A stretch of 64,000 bases of DNA, taken from positions 4,488 through 68,487 of the forward strand of contig JBLNBW010000107.1 in NCBI GenBank assembly GCA_050260255.1. The letters are read 5' to 3'. Below are positions 43,300 to 52,059 of the stretch, one piece after another. Below the pieces are notes generated by a model. That model was not told where the DNA came from. It saw only the letters and a list, made by a program, of their open reading frames with translations, and did not search any database. Every line of letters begins with the position of its first letter. Position 1 is the first letter of the stretch. The position numbers were made by a program, and so were the translations under genes. The DNA is from JAQGMV01 sp050260255 (GTDB taxonomy: Bacteria > Pseudomonadota > Gammaproteobacteria > Burkholderiales > SG8-41).

Positions 43300-44370
43300 A
43301 TGTCCATGCAGCGCGGCACCGACGCGCCCGACATCGTCTTCACCGGATGCAGCGTAACCAATTCCAACGCGGCGCCCTTCACCCCGGCCCCGGGCGCCAA
43401 GCGCCGCGAAGTGGTGGTGAAAGGCAAGCGCATCAAAACCGTCGACGTGCATGCCCACTGCCTCATACCCGAGGCGGTGAAGCTTGCGACGCAATCCGTC
43501 ACCGAAGTGCACCGGCCGGGCATGATCCTCGGCGAAGAGCGCATACGACAGATGGATCACATGGGCATAGATGTCGAAGCGCTGTCCATCAATCCCTACT
43601 GGTATCGCACCGAGCGCGAGGTCGCCACCGAGATCGTTCGTATCCAGAACGAAAAGCTCGCGGAATTTTGCGGGCAGCATCCCGACCGCTTCGTCGCCTT
43701 CGCGTCCGTCGCTTTGCAGTATCCCGATCTCGCGGTACAGCAGCTCGAGCACGCCGTGAAGAAGCTCGGGCTGCGCGGTGCCGCCGTCGGCGCAAGCGTG
43801 GCGGGCGATGAATTCGCAAACGCGAAGTTCCATCCCTTCTGGGCGAAGTGCGAAGAACTCGACGTGCTCGTCTTCCTGCACCCGCAAAGCACGCCCGAGC
43901 TCGCCGGCCGCTTCAACGGCAACGGCTGGCTCTCGAACGTGATCGGCAATCCGCTCGACACGACGATCGCGCTGGCGCATCTGATTTTCGAGGGCACGCT
44001 CGACAAGTTCCCCGGGCTCAAGATCTGCGCGGCTCACGGCGGCGGCTTCCTCGGCTCATACAAGAACCGCATGGATCACGGGTGCCGTATCACACCCTCG
44101 GAGTGCAATCCGGCGATCAAGCTGAAGAAAAAGCCATCCGAATACATGAACGATCTCTATTTCGATTCGCTCGTTTTCACCAGCGAAGCGCTGCGCCATC
44201 TCGCCGCGGAAGTGGGCAGCAGCCAGATCGTGATCGGTACGGACCACCCGATCCCGTGGAATCCGAATCCCGTCGATCACATCATGAGCACCGACTCGCT
44301 CACCGACGACGAGAAAATCGCCATCCTCGGCGGGACGGCGGCGAAGCTGCTCAAGATCAGTGACGCATGA
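43300..44370 (+). CDS. amidohydrolase family protein (ACMSD/decarboxylase-like)
   Basis: A 356-residue amidohydrolase of the aminocarboxymuconate-semialdehyde decarboxylase group. The metal site is VDVHAHCLIP (HxH near residue 49), His in VFLHPQSTPE, His in CAAHGGGFLGSYKNR and Asp in IGTDHPIPWNP near residue 316. These enzymes remove CO2 from or hydrolyse aromatic-ring-cleavage products. The roughly 40-residue leader before the barrel (GTDAPDIVFTGCSVTNSNAA) is unusual and probably wraps a neighbouring subunit. GAAAGGAGG precedes the ATG. The substrate is not identified. Confidence 0.87.
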   Translation: MSMQRGTDAPDIVFTGCSVTNSNAAPFTPAPGAKRREVVVKGKRIKTVDVHAHCLIPEAVKLATQSVTEVHRPGMILGEERIRQMDHMGIDVEALSINPYWYRTEREVATEIVRIQNEKLAEFCGQHPDRFVAFASVALQYPDLAVQQLEHAVKKLGLRGAAVGASVAGDEFANAKFHPFWAKCEELDVLVFLHPQSTPELAGRFNGNGWLSNVIGNPLDTTIALAHLIFEGTLDKFPGLKICAAHGGGFLGSYKNRMDHGCRITPSECNPAIKLKKKPSEYMNDLYFDSLVFTSEALRHLAAEVGSSQIVIGTDHPIPWNPNPVDHIMSTDSLTDDEKIAILGGTAAKLLKISDA

Positions 44371-44383
44371 CCGGTTACTCGCG

Positions 44384-44413
44384 ACTCGTTAAGCGGTTTT
44401 CCGATTAACGAGT
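44384..44413. repeat. Inverted repeat within a degenerate ACGAGTAAC-type tract
   Basis: ACTCGTTAA (44384-44392) and TTAACGAGT (44405-44413) form a 9-bp stem. The flanks, from about 44373 to 44430, consist of repeated GTTACTCG, CGAGTAACC and CAGTAACAGTAACGAG units. It fills the gap between the amidohydrolase and the GST gene and could act as a weak transcript-end structure; no T-run follows. Confidence 0.6.
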
Positions 44414-44454
44414 AACCAGTAACAGTAACGAGCAGCCATCAAAATGGAAGCGTC

Positions 44455-45099
44455 ATGAAACTCAAGCTGTATTACGCGCCCATGACGTGCGCGCTGGTCC
44501 CTTACGTCGCGCTGACGGAAGCCGGCGCGCCGTTCGAGGTCGAAAACCTCAATACGCGCACCAATGCGCATCGCACGCCGGAATTCCTCGCCGTAAATCC
44601 CAAGCACAAGGTGCCGGTGCTGGTGATCGATGGCGAGCCGCTCACCGAGAACCTCGCGATACAGATATGGATCGCGCGGCAGTTTCCTCACGCGCGGTTG
44701 CTGCCCGAGGATCCGAAGGCTGGGATCAGGGCGATCTCGCTCATGAGTTGGATCACTTCGACGATACATCCGCATCTCACCCACCATCCGCGGCCGGAGA
44801 ACCATTGCGACATGCCCGGTTCCGAGGAAGGCGTGAGACGCGTAGGCAGGCGGCTGCTGCTCGAGGACTTCAAGATCGCCGACGCCATGCTCGCCGGCCG
44901 AGCATGGTTCTTCGATCATTTTACGACAGTGGACACCTACTTCTACTGGGCTTTCCGTCGTGCGCTGTCGTTCAAGCTGGATCTGTCGCAATTCGTGCAT
45001 TGCGCCGCGCATCTTCATCGCGTGGAGCAGCGCGTCAGCGTGCAGAACGTGCTGGCGCACGAAAAGCAGGTGCTCGAGGCCTTCGCGCGAGCCGCGTAA
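44455..45099 (+). CDS. glutathione S-transferase family protein
   Basis: A 214-residue GST. The thioredoxin-like N-terminal domain is MKLKLYYAPMTCALVPYVAL through HKVPVLVIDGEPLTENLAIQ, with the cis-Pro VPVL and the Glu-Asn glutathione-binding motif. The C-terminal helical domain runs from about residue 85. The Cys in PMTCA is positioned as the catalytic residue of beta-class bacterial GSTs. The family uses glutathione for detoxification or aromatic-acid isomerisation. It ends 7 bp before the convergent DUF1615 gene. Confidence 0.88.
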   Translation: MKLKLYYAPMTCALVPYVALTEAGAPFEVENLNTRTNAHRTPEFLAVNPKHKVPVLVIDGEPLTENLAIQIWIARQFPHARLLPEDPKAGIRAISLMSWITSTIHPHLTHHPRPENHCDMPGSEEGVRRVGRRLLLEDFKIADAMLAGRAWFFDHFTTVDTYFYWAFRRALSFKLDLSQFVHCAAHLHRVEQRVSVQNVLAHEKQVLEAFARAA

Positions 45100-45106
45100 C
45101 GGCGCG

Positions 45107-46396
45107 CTACAACGCGCGCGCCATGCAGGTCTGATAGCGTCCGTCCACGCGCCGCGCGAACCAGTCGGTGGTGAGCTTGCGCGTGATCTTGGGACTCTTG
45201 AGATCGATCCGGGGCAGCATGGCCCGCGGCAGCGGCCTGCGTGCAACGTTGTCGGCCAGCACGTACAGCCTGAAGTACAGCCGGCTGCGTTCGAACTCCG
45301 CCGTGCGGGAACGCTCCAGGTCCCGCCGTATCTCCGCATGGCTCATCTTGAGGCGGCTCGCGAGCACGCGCAGTGCGCGCTCGGTGCTGCCCGGCTCCTT
45401 CACCGGTTGTCCTTCCTCGTAACGCAGCAGATCGCCGTCGAGGGCGAGCAGGATGCCGCTTACCTGCGTGACCGCGTGCTGGAACGCCGCGTTACGGCTC
45501 GCGTAATGACCCGCGTTGAAATCGGCGTAGCGATAAATGTGCGAATCGTACGACGCCGCGTAGTCCAGCAGATGCGCGATGCCGAAATACATGCCGCCGC
45601 GCCGCCTGAACACTTCGTGCCGTATGCTTCCCTGCACGGGATACGGATAGGGCCGCGCCGCCGCATGGCTTTCTGCGAACGCAACGCTCACCTGCATGGG
45701 GCCGCCGGTTCGCACCGGGTTGCGGTTCGCGAGAAACGGCTTCGCGAGCGGCACCATGCCGATGAAATCCTCGAATATCTCGGAGAGCTCGCGCTCGGTC
45801 TTCACCGCGTCGAGCCGCGCGCTATAACTTTTCCCGTTCGGTGATTTCAGTGCGAGCGCCCCCCACAGCACGACTTTCGGTATGCCCGAGCGGCTGCGCT
45901 GCCGTTCGATCTCCTTCCACGCGATGCGAGACAACCCCGGGACTCGCGGATCCGCGTGGAAATTCGATTCCTGCTCGGTCACGGCTACCACAGCGCAGAT
46001 GTTCTCCGGTGTCGGTGCGATCTCCATCGCGGCGAAAGCGGCGTAAATGTCGGTCGCCCAGCCGTAGCGATCGGCTATGCCCGGTGGCAGGAGGCGCGCC
46101 ACCAGCGCACGCCCGTCCGCCGCGCTTACGCTCGGCGTCGGAATCGGTTGCGGCGGCAACGGAACGGGCTGCGCGCCCCCAGTCGGCGCGGGTGGCGGCG
46201 CAGCGGTCGGCGCGGATACGACGGGCGGCTGCTCCGGCGGTGCGATGGCGCCTGGCGCACTCTCGCGCACGGGCGGGGCCGTGGCGACCGGTGCACGCTG
46301 TCCGCCTTGTACTGCACACCCGGCGAGGACGGCGAATGCGGTAATCGGCAGCCAGTGGCTGAGCAACCGGTACGGTGTCGTGTTGCGAGGGGACAT
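45107..46396 (-). CDS. DUF1615 lipoprotein
   Basis: A 429-residue predicted lipoprotein. The lipobox AVLAGC follows a short hydrophobic signal. A Pro/Ala-rich linker of about 60 residues precedes the DUF1615 domain (VARLLPPGIADRYGWATDIY, AVTEQESNFHADPRVPGL, MVPLAKPFLANRNPVRTGGP). The Glu in VTEQESNF resembles the catalytic Glu of lytic transglycosylases, so a murein-related role is possible. The start at 46396 is chosen to place the signal at the N-terminus; the frame is open to 46438. No characterised function is known to me. Confidence 0.87.
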   Translation of the reverse strand: MSPRNTTPYRLLSHWLPITAFAVLAGCAVQGGQRAPVATAPPVRESAPGAIAPPEQPPVVSAPTAAPPPAPTGGAQPVPLPPQPIPTPSVSAADGRALVARLLPPGIADRYGWATDIYAAFAAMEIAPTPENICAVVAVTEQESNFHADPRVPGLSRIAWKEIERQRSRSGIPKVVLWGALALKSPNGKSYSARLDAVKTERELSEIFEDFIGMVPLAKPFLANRNPVRTGGPMQVSVAFAESHAAARPYPYPVQGSIRHEVFRRRGGMYFGIAHLLDYAASYDSHIYRYADFNAGHYASRNAAFQHAVTQVSGILLALDGDLLRYEEGQPVKEPGSTERALRVLASRLKMSHAEIRRDLERSRTAEFERSRLYFRLYVLADNVARRPLPRAMLPRIDLKSPKITRKLTTDWFARRVDGRYQTCMARAL

Positions 46397-46842
46397 TGGC
46401 GCTATGCAGCAGGCCCGCGGGCCATCCATGGCGTGCAAAGGGCGACATTGTATCGATTCGGCAATCGCAGAAAAGGAAAACGCCGGGCACCCGTAGATAC
46501 CCGGCGTCAGCCGATACCTGCCTGCTGCACTGCCGTTTACACCCTCGACCGGGCTACCGGCGCCGTTGCAGCGCCGGTCGGCACTCGCTACAGCTACCGA
46601 AGAGGTAGTTGGGTTGCCCGTGAGAGGCGTTCACCTCGCCGGGTCGCATCTTCGCGCCGCGGTGGTCCACAAGATCGGCGGGCCGGAACTCCGCTCGACT
46701 CGCGAAGCACTTTTACTTTTACGCTTCGCGCAGCAACTTTTCAAGATCGATGCTTTCTGACTGATGCGGTCGCGCGGGCCCGAGCGATCCTTGCAACCGT
46801 GATTCATGTTATTTATCGCGATCATCCAACGAGGAAGCCCTT
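46397..46842. other. 446-bp intergenic region with several hairpins and a minus-strand T-rich end
   Basis: No convincing gene lies here. Hairpins include ACCGGCGC (46556-46563) / GCGCCGGT (46571-46578) and CTACC (46594-46598) / GGTAG (46604-46608). ACGCCGGG (46480-46487) / CCCGGCGT (46500-46507) is followed on the minus strand by TTTCCTTTTC, as an intrinsic terminator would be. No minus-strand gene starts between it and selO, so a small RNA read from about 46800 down to 46470 is possible. GAGGAAG just before 46843 is the selO ribosome-binding site. Confidence 0.4.
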
Positions 46843-48465
46843 TTGAATCTCACTGCTGCCGCCCCCCGGGTCGAGGCGCGCGATCTCGCCGACGCGCAGT
46901 ACGACAATAGCTTCGTGCGCGAGCTTCCCGGCGACCAGTCGAGCGACAACGTCGTTCGCGCCGTACGCAATGCCTGCTACACGCGCGTGGATCCGACGCC
47001 GGTGCGCAGCCCACGGCTGCTCGGCTGGTCCGATGCCGTTGCCGACATGCTCGGCATAGCGCACCCGACATCGGCGACCGGACTCACCGTGCAAGTGCTG
47101 GCCGGCAATCGCGTGCTTCCCGGCATGCAGCCCTATGCCGCGCGCTACGGCGGCCACCAGTTCGGCGTCTGGGCAGGACAGCTCGGCGACGGACGCGCGA
47201 TCACGCTTGCCGAAGTGATTGCGCCGGACGGCGGCCGCTACGACCTGCAGCTGAAAGGCGCAGGCCGTACGCCGTATTCGCGCACCGCGGACGGTCGCGC
47301 CGTGCTCCGTTCGTCGTTGCGTGAATTCCTGTGCAGCGAAGCGATGCACTCCCTCGGCGTGCCCACCACGCGCGCGCTCAGTCTCGTGGGTACAGGGGAA
47401 ACGGTGATCCGCGACATGTTCTACAACGGCAATCCACGGGCCGAGCCGGGCGCCATCGTATGCCGCGTGGCGCCCTCCTTCGTGCGATTCGGCAATTTCG
47501 AAATCCTGGCCGCGCAGCAGGAGTATGAAAACCTTCGGCGGCTTGCCGATTACGTCATCGGAATGCATTTTCCCGAGCTCGGTGCGCCATCGCGCGAGAC
47601 CTACGTTCGCTGGTTCGAGGAGATCTGCCGTCGCACTGCCACGATGGTCGTCGAATGGATGCGCGTGGGCTTCGTGCACGGCGTGATGAACACCGACAAC
47701 ATGTCCATCCTTGGACTCACCATCGATTACGGTCCGTACGGCTGGCTGGAAGGCTACGACCTCACGTGGACGCCGAACACCACCGACGCCGAAGGCCGGC
47801 GTTACTGCTATGGCAACCAGCCTGGCATTGCGCAATGGAATCTCGTGCGGCTGGCAAACGCGATCTATCCGCTGATAGAGGACAAGGCTGCGCTGGAGCA
47901 GGCGCTCGGTGTTTTTGCGAACACGTTCGAGAGCGAGTCGGCACGCATGCTCGCGAACAAGCTGGGACTCCAGGCCATCGACCGGGAAGGCGACGACGCG
48001 ATCGTCGCCGAGCTCTTCGAAGTGCTGCAGGCGGTCGAGACGGACACGACGCTGTTCTTTCGCGGACTGGCCGACGTGCCGCTCGCGGAGCAGGCGACGG
48101 ACGAAGCGCTCGTCGCGCCGCTTGCGCGCGCGTTCTACGACGAGCTCGGCACGGCTGCGGAGCACCAAGAGCGCCTCGCGAAATGGCTGCGCGCCTATAT
48201 CACACGGGCTCGCGCCGACGGCGCGCCGGCAGCGGAGCGCCGCGCTCGCATGAACCGCACGAACCCGAAGTATGTGCTGCGCAACTATCTCGCGCAGGAA
48301 GCGATAGACGCCTTGTCGGCAGGCGACGCATCGGTGATGGAACGGCTGATGAAAGTCCTCGAGCGGCCGTACGACGAGCAGCCGGAGCACGAAGCGCTCG
48401 CCGACCGTCGTCCCGAGTGGGCGCGCAACAAGCCCGGGTGCTCGGCGCTTTCGTGCAGCTCGTGA
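46843..48465 (+). CDS. selO: protein adenylyltransferase SelO (YdiU/UPF0061)
   Basis: A 540-residue pseudokinase-fold enzyme that transfers AMP from ATP to Ser, Thr or Tyr of target proteins during oxidative stress. Recognised segments are RYGGHQFGVWAGQLGDGRA, LKGAGRTPYSRTADGRAVLR, VHGVMNTDNMSILGLTIDYG (with the catalytic Asn and metal-binding Asp) and GNQPGIAQWNLVRLA. The C-terminus CSALSCSS carries the redox-active Cys pair region where animal SelO has selenocysteine. Translation begins at TTG with GAGGAAG upstream, a rare start that may limit yield. A long antisense frame here is a coding shadow. Confidence 0.95.
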   Translation: MNLTAAAPRVEARDLADAQYDNSFVRELPGDQSSDNVVRAVRNACYTRVDPTPVRSPRLLGWSDAVADMLGIAHPTSATGLTVQVLAGNRVLPGMQPYAARYGGHQFGVWAGQLGDGRAITLAEVIAPDGGRYDLQLKGAGRTPYSRTADGRAVLRSSLREFLCSEAMHSLGVPTTRALSLVGTGETVIRDMFYNGNPRAEPGAIVCRVAPSFVRFGNFEILAAQQEYENLRRLADYVIGMHFPELGAPSRETYVRWFEEICRRTATMVVEWMRVGFVHGVMNTDNMSILGLTIDYGPYGWLEGYDLTWTPNTTDAEGRRYCYGNQPGIAQWNLVRLANAIYPLIEDKAALEQALGVFANTFESESARMLANKLGLQAIDREGDDAIVAELFEVLQAVETDTTLFFRGLADVPLAEQATDEALVAPLARAFYDELGTAAEHQERLAKWLRAYITRARADGAPAAERRARMNRTNPKYVLRNYLAQEAIDALSAGDASVMERLMKVLERPYDEQPEHEALADRRPEWARNKPGCSALSCSS

Positions 48466-48538
48466 ATCGTTAGGACGCGCTGCTTACCGTTGCGGCGATG
48501 GAACGCGAGCACGGCGCTCCTTGGACGCTGGTCCGCGC

Positions 48539-48994
48539 CTAGCGTTTGCTGGCGAGCAGCGTGCCGCGGCACTGACGCGTGCCGCATCCGCATGCGTATT
48601 GGCGCTTCAACGCCGCGGTATATCGCGCTTCGAGATACAGGTTGTAGTCGATGGTGATCTCGTCGCCGGCGTGTATGTCGATCAGTGCGTCTATGAATAC
48701 CCGCCCGTCTTCCTCGCTCGCTTCGCAGTTCGGCTCGCAGCTGTGATTGATCCACCGTGCGGTGTTGCCGTTGCGGCTGCCGTCGATCACTTCATTGTTG
48801 TCGAGCATGAACAGGAAGGTGTGCGTCGTCTCGGTGTAGAGGAAGGCGCTCTCCTCGTCGGTGATGCGCTCGCCTTTGTACTCGATGAGCCGAGTGCCGG
48901 CGGATATGTCGGTCGTCGCGAATACGCCCTTGCCGTGTATGGCGGAACGGCGCACGACGATGCGACGCGTGCTTTTCGATTTTTGTGGGTGCAT
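48539..48994 (-). CDS. SET-domain protein-lysine methyltransferase
   Basis: A 151-residue single SET domain. GKGVFATTDISAGTRLIEYK opens it, NHSCEPNCEA (the SAM-binding knot) lies near residue 95, and the EITIDYN motif follows with its catalytic Tyr. A post-SET Cys cluster (CGCGTRQCRG) ends it. These enzymes methylate lysines with SAM; bacterial single-domain SET proteins have been linked to histone-like or ribosomal targets. The ATG at 48994 lacks a clear ribosome-binding site, and a GTG at 49048 would add 18 residues. It is convergent with selO. Confidence 0.87.
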   Translation of the reverse strand: MHPQKSKSTRRIVVRRSAIHGKGVFATTDISAGTRLIEYKGERITDEESAFLYTETTHTFLFMLDNNEVIDGSRNGNTARWINHSCEPNCEASEEDGRVFIDALIDIHAGDEITIDYNLYLEARYTAALKRQYACGCGTRQCRGTLLASKR

Positions 48995-49125
48995 CGATGC
49001 GGAATGCGCTGCGAAAAAAGCTGCGTATTTTAAAGAAGACCGGCACACCCAGCCACTCCGTACATGCTGATGTGAGGCAGTTGCACACGCGGGTGTCGAG
49101 ATGAGGTACGGCCGTACGAATCGCT

Positions 49126-49950
49126 TCAGTGTTGCGCGTCCCCACCCTTGATGAACGCGCGCGGACTGATGCGCAGCGCGCGCCGGAACATCGTCGAGAA
49201 CGCGCTGGCGCTCTCGTAGCCGAGATCCAGCGCAACGCGCGTGACCGGGGCGCCCGCCGAAAGGCGCCGTACCGATTCGAGCAGCCGCGCCTGCTGCTTC
49301 CAGCGCGCGAAGCTGATGCCGGTCTCCCGCAGAAAGCGCCGATACAAGGTGCGCGCGCTCGTGTTCGCGGCTGCGGCGTCATCGCCGCAGGGACGGCGCG
49401 TGGCAAGATCCGCGAGGATGCGCTCGCACAGCGCAGCGAGATCCGCACTTGCCGGCAGCGGCAATTCGAGGGCGCAATGTGGCAAGCGCCGCAGTTCCGC
49501 AAGCAGCAGACGCATGAGCAGACCATCGTCGCCGGCCTCGTCGTAATACGCCGGCACCGCAGCTGCGCGTACTACGAGCTCCCGCAAGAGCGGCGTCACC
49601 GCGAGCACTGCACACGACGGCGGCATGCCGGGTACCGTCTCGTCGATGTACAGGCTGCGCATTTCGACCAACCCGCTCATCTCGATCTCGTGCACCGTGC
49701 GCGCCGGGACCCAAACCGCGCGGCTCGTCGGCACGATCCATACGCGGCGCAGTGCCCGCACCGTCATCGTCCCCTCGACGGCGAAGATGAACTGTCCTCG
49801 CGCATGCCAGTGCGGGCGGATATGGTGGCCGGCCGCATACGTGGCGCGGCGCGTGACGATGGCGCGTGGAACCTGCGCCACCGGGCTCTCGGGTGCAGCG
49901 CCGGGTTGCTCCGTATCCCGCACTGCGCGTGCGCCGCCGCGACTGTCCAT
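49126..49950 (-). CDS. AraC-family transcriptional regulator with cupin sensor
   Basis: A 274-residue regulator. An N-terminal cupin-like sensor (HIRPHWHARGQFIFAVEGTM) precedes a C-terminal double helix-turn-helix (SARTLYRRFLRETGISFARW, then VTRVALDLGYESASAFSTMF). The start at 49950 is set by domain content; the frame runs open far upstream over the divergent MFS gene. Such regulators commonly control the exporter gene next to them, and here the MFS gene is divergent with 63 bp between starts. Confidence 0.9.
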   Translation of the reverse strand: MDSRGGARAVRDTEQPGAAPESPVAQVPRAIVTRRATYAAGHHIRPHWHARGQFIFAVEGTMTVRALRRVWIVPTSRAVWVPARTVHEIEMSGLVEMRSLYIDETVPGMPPSCAVLAVTPLLRELVVRAAAVPAYYDEAGDDGLLMRLLLAELRRLPHCALELPLPASADLAALCERILADLATRRPCGDDAAAANTSARTLYRRFLRETGISFARWKQQARLLESVRRLSAGAPVTRVALDLGYESASAFSTMFRRALRISPRAFIKGGDAQH

Positions 49951-49954
49951 TTTT

Positions 49955-49981
49955 CGAAAGTGAAAGGTAAAACTGCGAAAG
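49955..49981. promoter_or_regulatory. Candidate AraC-type direct-repeat operator
   Basis: CGAAAG occurs at 49955-49960 and again at 49976-49981, exactly 21 bp apart, two helical turns, within the 63-bp region between the AraC regulator and the MFS gene. Direct repeats at this spacing are typical AraC-family sites. The short core makes chance occurrence possible. Confidence 0.35.
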
Positions 49982-50013
49982 ACAGACGATTGTAGCTCAA
50001 GCACACTGCGCGC

Positions 50014-51219
50014 ATGAATGCACACTCCGATGCAGTGCTGCCGGTAAGCGACCGGCACCCGCGGGTCGTGTCGCTGCTGCTCAACGTGGCGCACGGCATT
50101 GACCACATGTTCCTGCTCATCTTCGCCACCGCAGTGGCATCGATCGCAGTCGACTTCGGTTATGCGAGCTGGAGCGATCTCATGCCGTACGGGATAGGCG
50201 CGTTCGCCCTGTTCGGCCTGGGCGCGCTGCCGGCGGGGCGGCTCGGCGACCTGTGGGGGCGGCGCGCGATGATGCTCATCTTTTTCTTCGGCATCGGTGC
50301 GGCCTCGCTCATCACCTCGATGGCGCACAACGCGTGGCAATTGGCGGCGGGGCTTACGCTGATGGGCGCCTTCGCGGCGATCTATCATCCGGTAGGCATA
50401 CCGATGCTAGTGCAGAACGTGCCCAATCCGGGCGAAGTGATCGGTGTCAACGGGCTGTTCGGCAATCTCGGCATTGCCGTTGCCGCAGTCGTCACCGGTT
50501 TTCTCATCAAGTGGATAGGCTGGCGAGCGGCCTACGTGGTGCCCGGTTTGCTGGCCATCGCATGCGGCATCGTGTTCGCGCGCGTGTGCCCGCCCGAGCA
50601 CGAAGCGCCGTCCAAACGCAAAGGCAAAGCCAAGGTGAGCCTTTCGCCCGCCATGCTGATACGCGCCTTCACCGTCATGACGGCCGCGGCCGCCACCAGC
50701 ACGCTGATCTTCAACTTCACGACCAATGGCAATTCGCAGCTGCTGTCCGAGCGTTTTCGCGGCCTGATCGAAGACCCGGCCGTGCTCGGCGCGATGCTGG
50801 CCGCGATTTACGTGATCGCCTCGTTTGCGCAGCTCGTCGTCGGCCGATTGATCGACCGTATGCCGTTCAAGCCGCTGCAGCTCTGGATGTCGGTGATTCA
50901 GGTGCCGCTGCTGATCATTGCCGCGCACACGCACCAGTGGGCGCTGTTTGCCGCCCTGCTTGCGGTGATGATCTTCGTGTTCGGCTCCATCCCGTTCACC
51001 GACGCGATGATCGTGCGCTACGTGGACGACCGGCTGCGTTCCCGCGTGGCCGGCATGCGGCTCACGGTGGCATTCGGTATCAGCTCGTTCGCGGTGTGGC
51101 TGCTGGGGCCCGTCGTCAAGGGCGTCGGGTTCGCCACACTGCTGTGGGCCATGGCCGGCGTGGCGGCTGTGAAGGCGCTCATCGTCGCGTGGCTTCCCGA
51201 CGAGGAGTCGGCGACATAA
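50014..51219 (+). CDS. MFS transporter (12-helix)
   Basis: A 401-residue major facilitator permease with about twelve membrane helices. The signature loop between helices 2 and 3 reads GRLGDLWGRRAMM, and GIPMLVQNVPNPGEVIGVNG follows helix 4. The central loop is short and basic (EAPSKRKGKAKVS), then the second half starts. Family members export drugs or carry organic acids and sugars; the divergent AraC regulator with a cupin sensor hints at an inducible efflux or uptake system. The substrate is unknown. Confidence 0.9.
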   Translation: MNAHSDAVLPVSDRHPRVVSLLLNVAHGIDHMFLLIFATAVASIAVDFGYASWSDLMPYGIGAFALFGLGALPAGRLGDLWGRRAMMLIFFFGIGAASLITSMAHNAWQLAAGLTLMGAFAAIYHPVGIPMLVQNVPNPGEVIGVNGLFGNLGIAVAAVVTGFLIKWIGWRAAYVVPGLLAIACGIVFARVCPPEHEAPSKRKGKAKVSLSPAMLIRAFTVMTAAAATSTLIFNFTTNGNSQLLSERFRGLIEDPAVLGAMLAAIYVIASFAQLVVGRLIDRMPFKPLQLWMSVIQVPLLIIAAHTHQWALFAALLAVMIFVFGSIPFTDAMIVRYVDDRLRSRVAGMRLTVAFGISSFAVWLLGPVVKGVGFATLLWAMAGVAAVKALIVAWLPDEESAT

Positions 51220-51235
51220 CGACGATGCAGGACTC

Positions 51236-52054
51236 TTAGGCCACCGCGCGCTTGCGACGCCGGACGTAGGTCATTGCGGAGAAAATGACGGCCAACGTGG
51301 TGACGTAGAACAGCACCTGCACGCCAGCCGGTGCCGCGTCATAGCCCACCAGCGCGTGCATCACCGCGCCGAATGCCGAATCCATCGGCAATTGCCTGGA
51401 GAGGTCCCACAGCGGACTTCCCAGCGGCGGCAGCACATCCGCCTGCACCAGAAACTCGGCCATGCGCGAGGCCATGCCGGCGGCGAGAAACAGGATCAGC
51501 GCGGTCGTGACCCCGAACAGCCACTTGAGCGGTATGCGGATCATGCCCCAGTACAGCAGTGCGCCGACCAGGGCGCCGCCAAGCAGTCCGAGCGTGGCGC
51601 CTGACAGCGCGCTCAGGACGCTCACTTCGCCGCCCGAGAGCATGCCGTAAACGAACAGCACGGATTCCGCGCCTTCGCGCAGTACGGCGATCGCAACCAG
51701 AATCGCAACGGCCGACAGTTCGGCTTTGCCTTCGCTTACGTTGCGGCTCACGCGCTTTGCGTCCGAGGCGAGCTCGGCGCCGTGCGAACTCATCCACACG
51801 CTATGCCACGCCAGCATCAGCACGGCGATGCCGAGCACAGCGGCATTGAACAGCTCCTGCCCCATCCCCTCGAACAGCCCGGCGATAGTACTCGTCATGG
51901 CAGCCACGACGGCCGCGCCCAATGCGCCGGCCACCACACCGCCTATCAGCCAGCGACTGCGTCCCCGAATCGTGCGCGTTGCCGCCGCGATGATACCGAT
52001 GATCAACGCCGCTTCCAGCGTTTCTCTGAATACGATGATGGCCGAGCCCAGCAT
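51236..52054 (-). CDS. FTR1-family high-affinity iron permease
   Basis: A seven-helix inner-membrane permease of 272 residues. The two REXXE iron-binding motifs are RETLE (residues 10-14) and REGAE (126-130), in the first and fourth helices as in FTR1/EfeU. It lies 5 bp after the cupredoxin gene, forming a minimal iron-uptake pair. The usual EfeO M75 domain and EfeB peroxidase are absent, so the cupredoxin may deliver or oxidise Fe2+ at the periplasmic face. Confidence 0.93.
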   Translation of the reverse strand: MLGSAIIVFRETLEAALIIGIIAAATRTIRGRSRWLIGGVVAGALGAAVVAAMTSTIAGLFEGMGQELFNAAVLGIAVLMLAWHSVWMSSHGAELASDAKRVSRNVSEGKAELSAVAILVAIAVLREGAESVLFVYGMLSGGEVSVLSALSGATLGLLGGALVGALLYWGMIRIPLKWLFGVTTALILFLAAGMASRMAEFLVQADVLPPLGSPLWDLSRQLPMDSAFGAVMHALVGYDAAPAGVQVLFYVTTLAVIFSAMTYVRRRKRAVA

Positions 52055-52059
52055 GCGGC

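Noticed and set aside
46566..46760. 64-residue plus-strand frame before selO
   Set aside because: No ribosome-binding site or family, and it lies over hairpins.
46822..48390. 522-residue open frame on the minus strand opposite selO
   Set aside because: SelO motifs are all on the plus strand; the antisense frame lacks any family feature.
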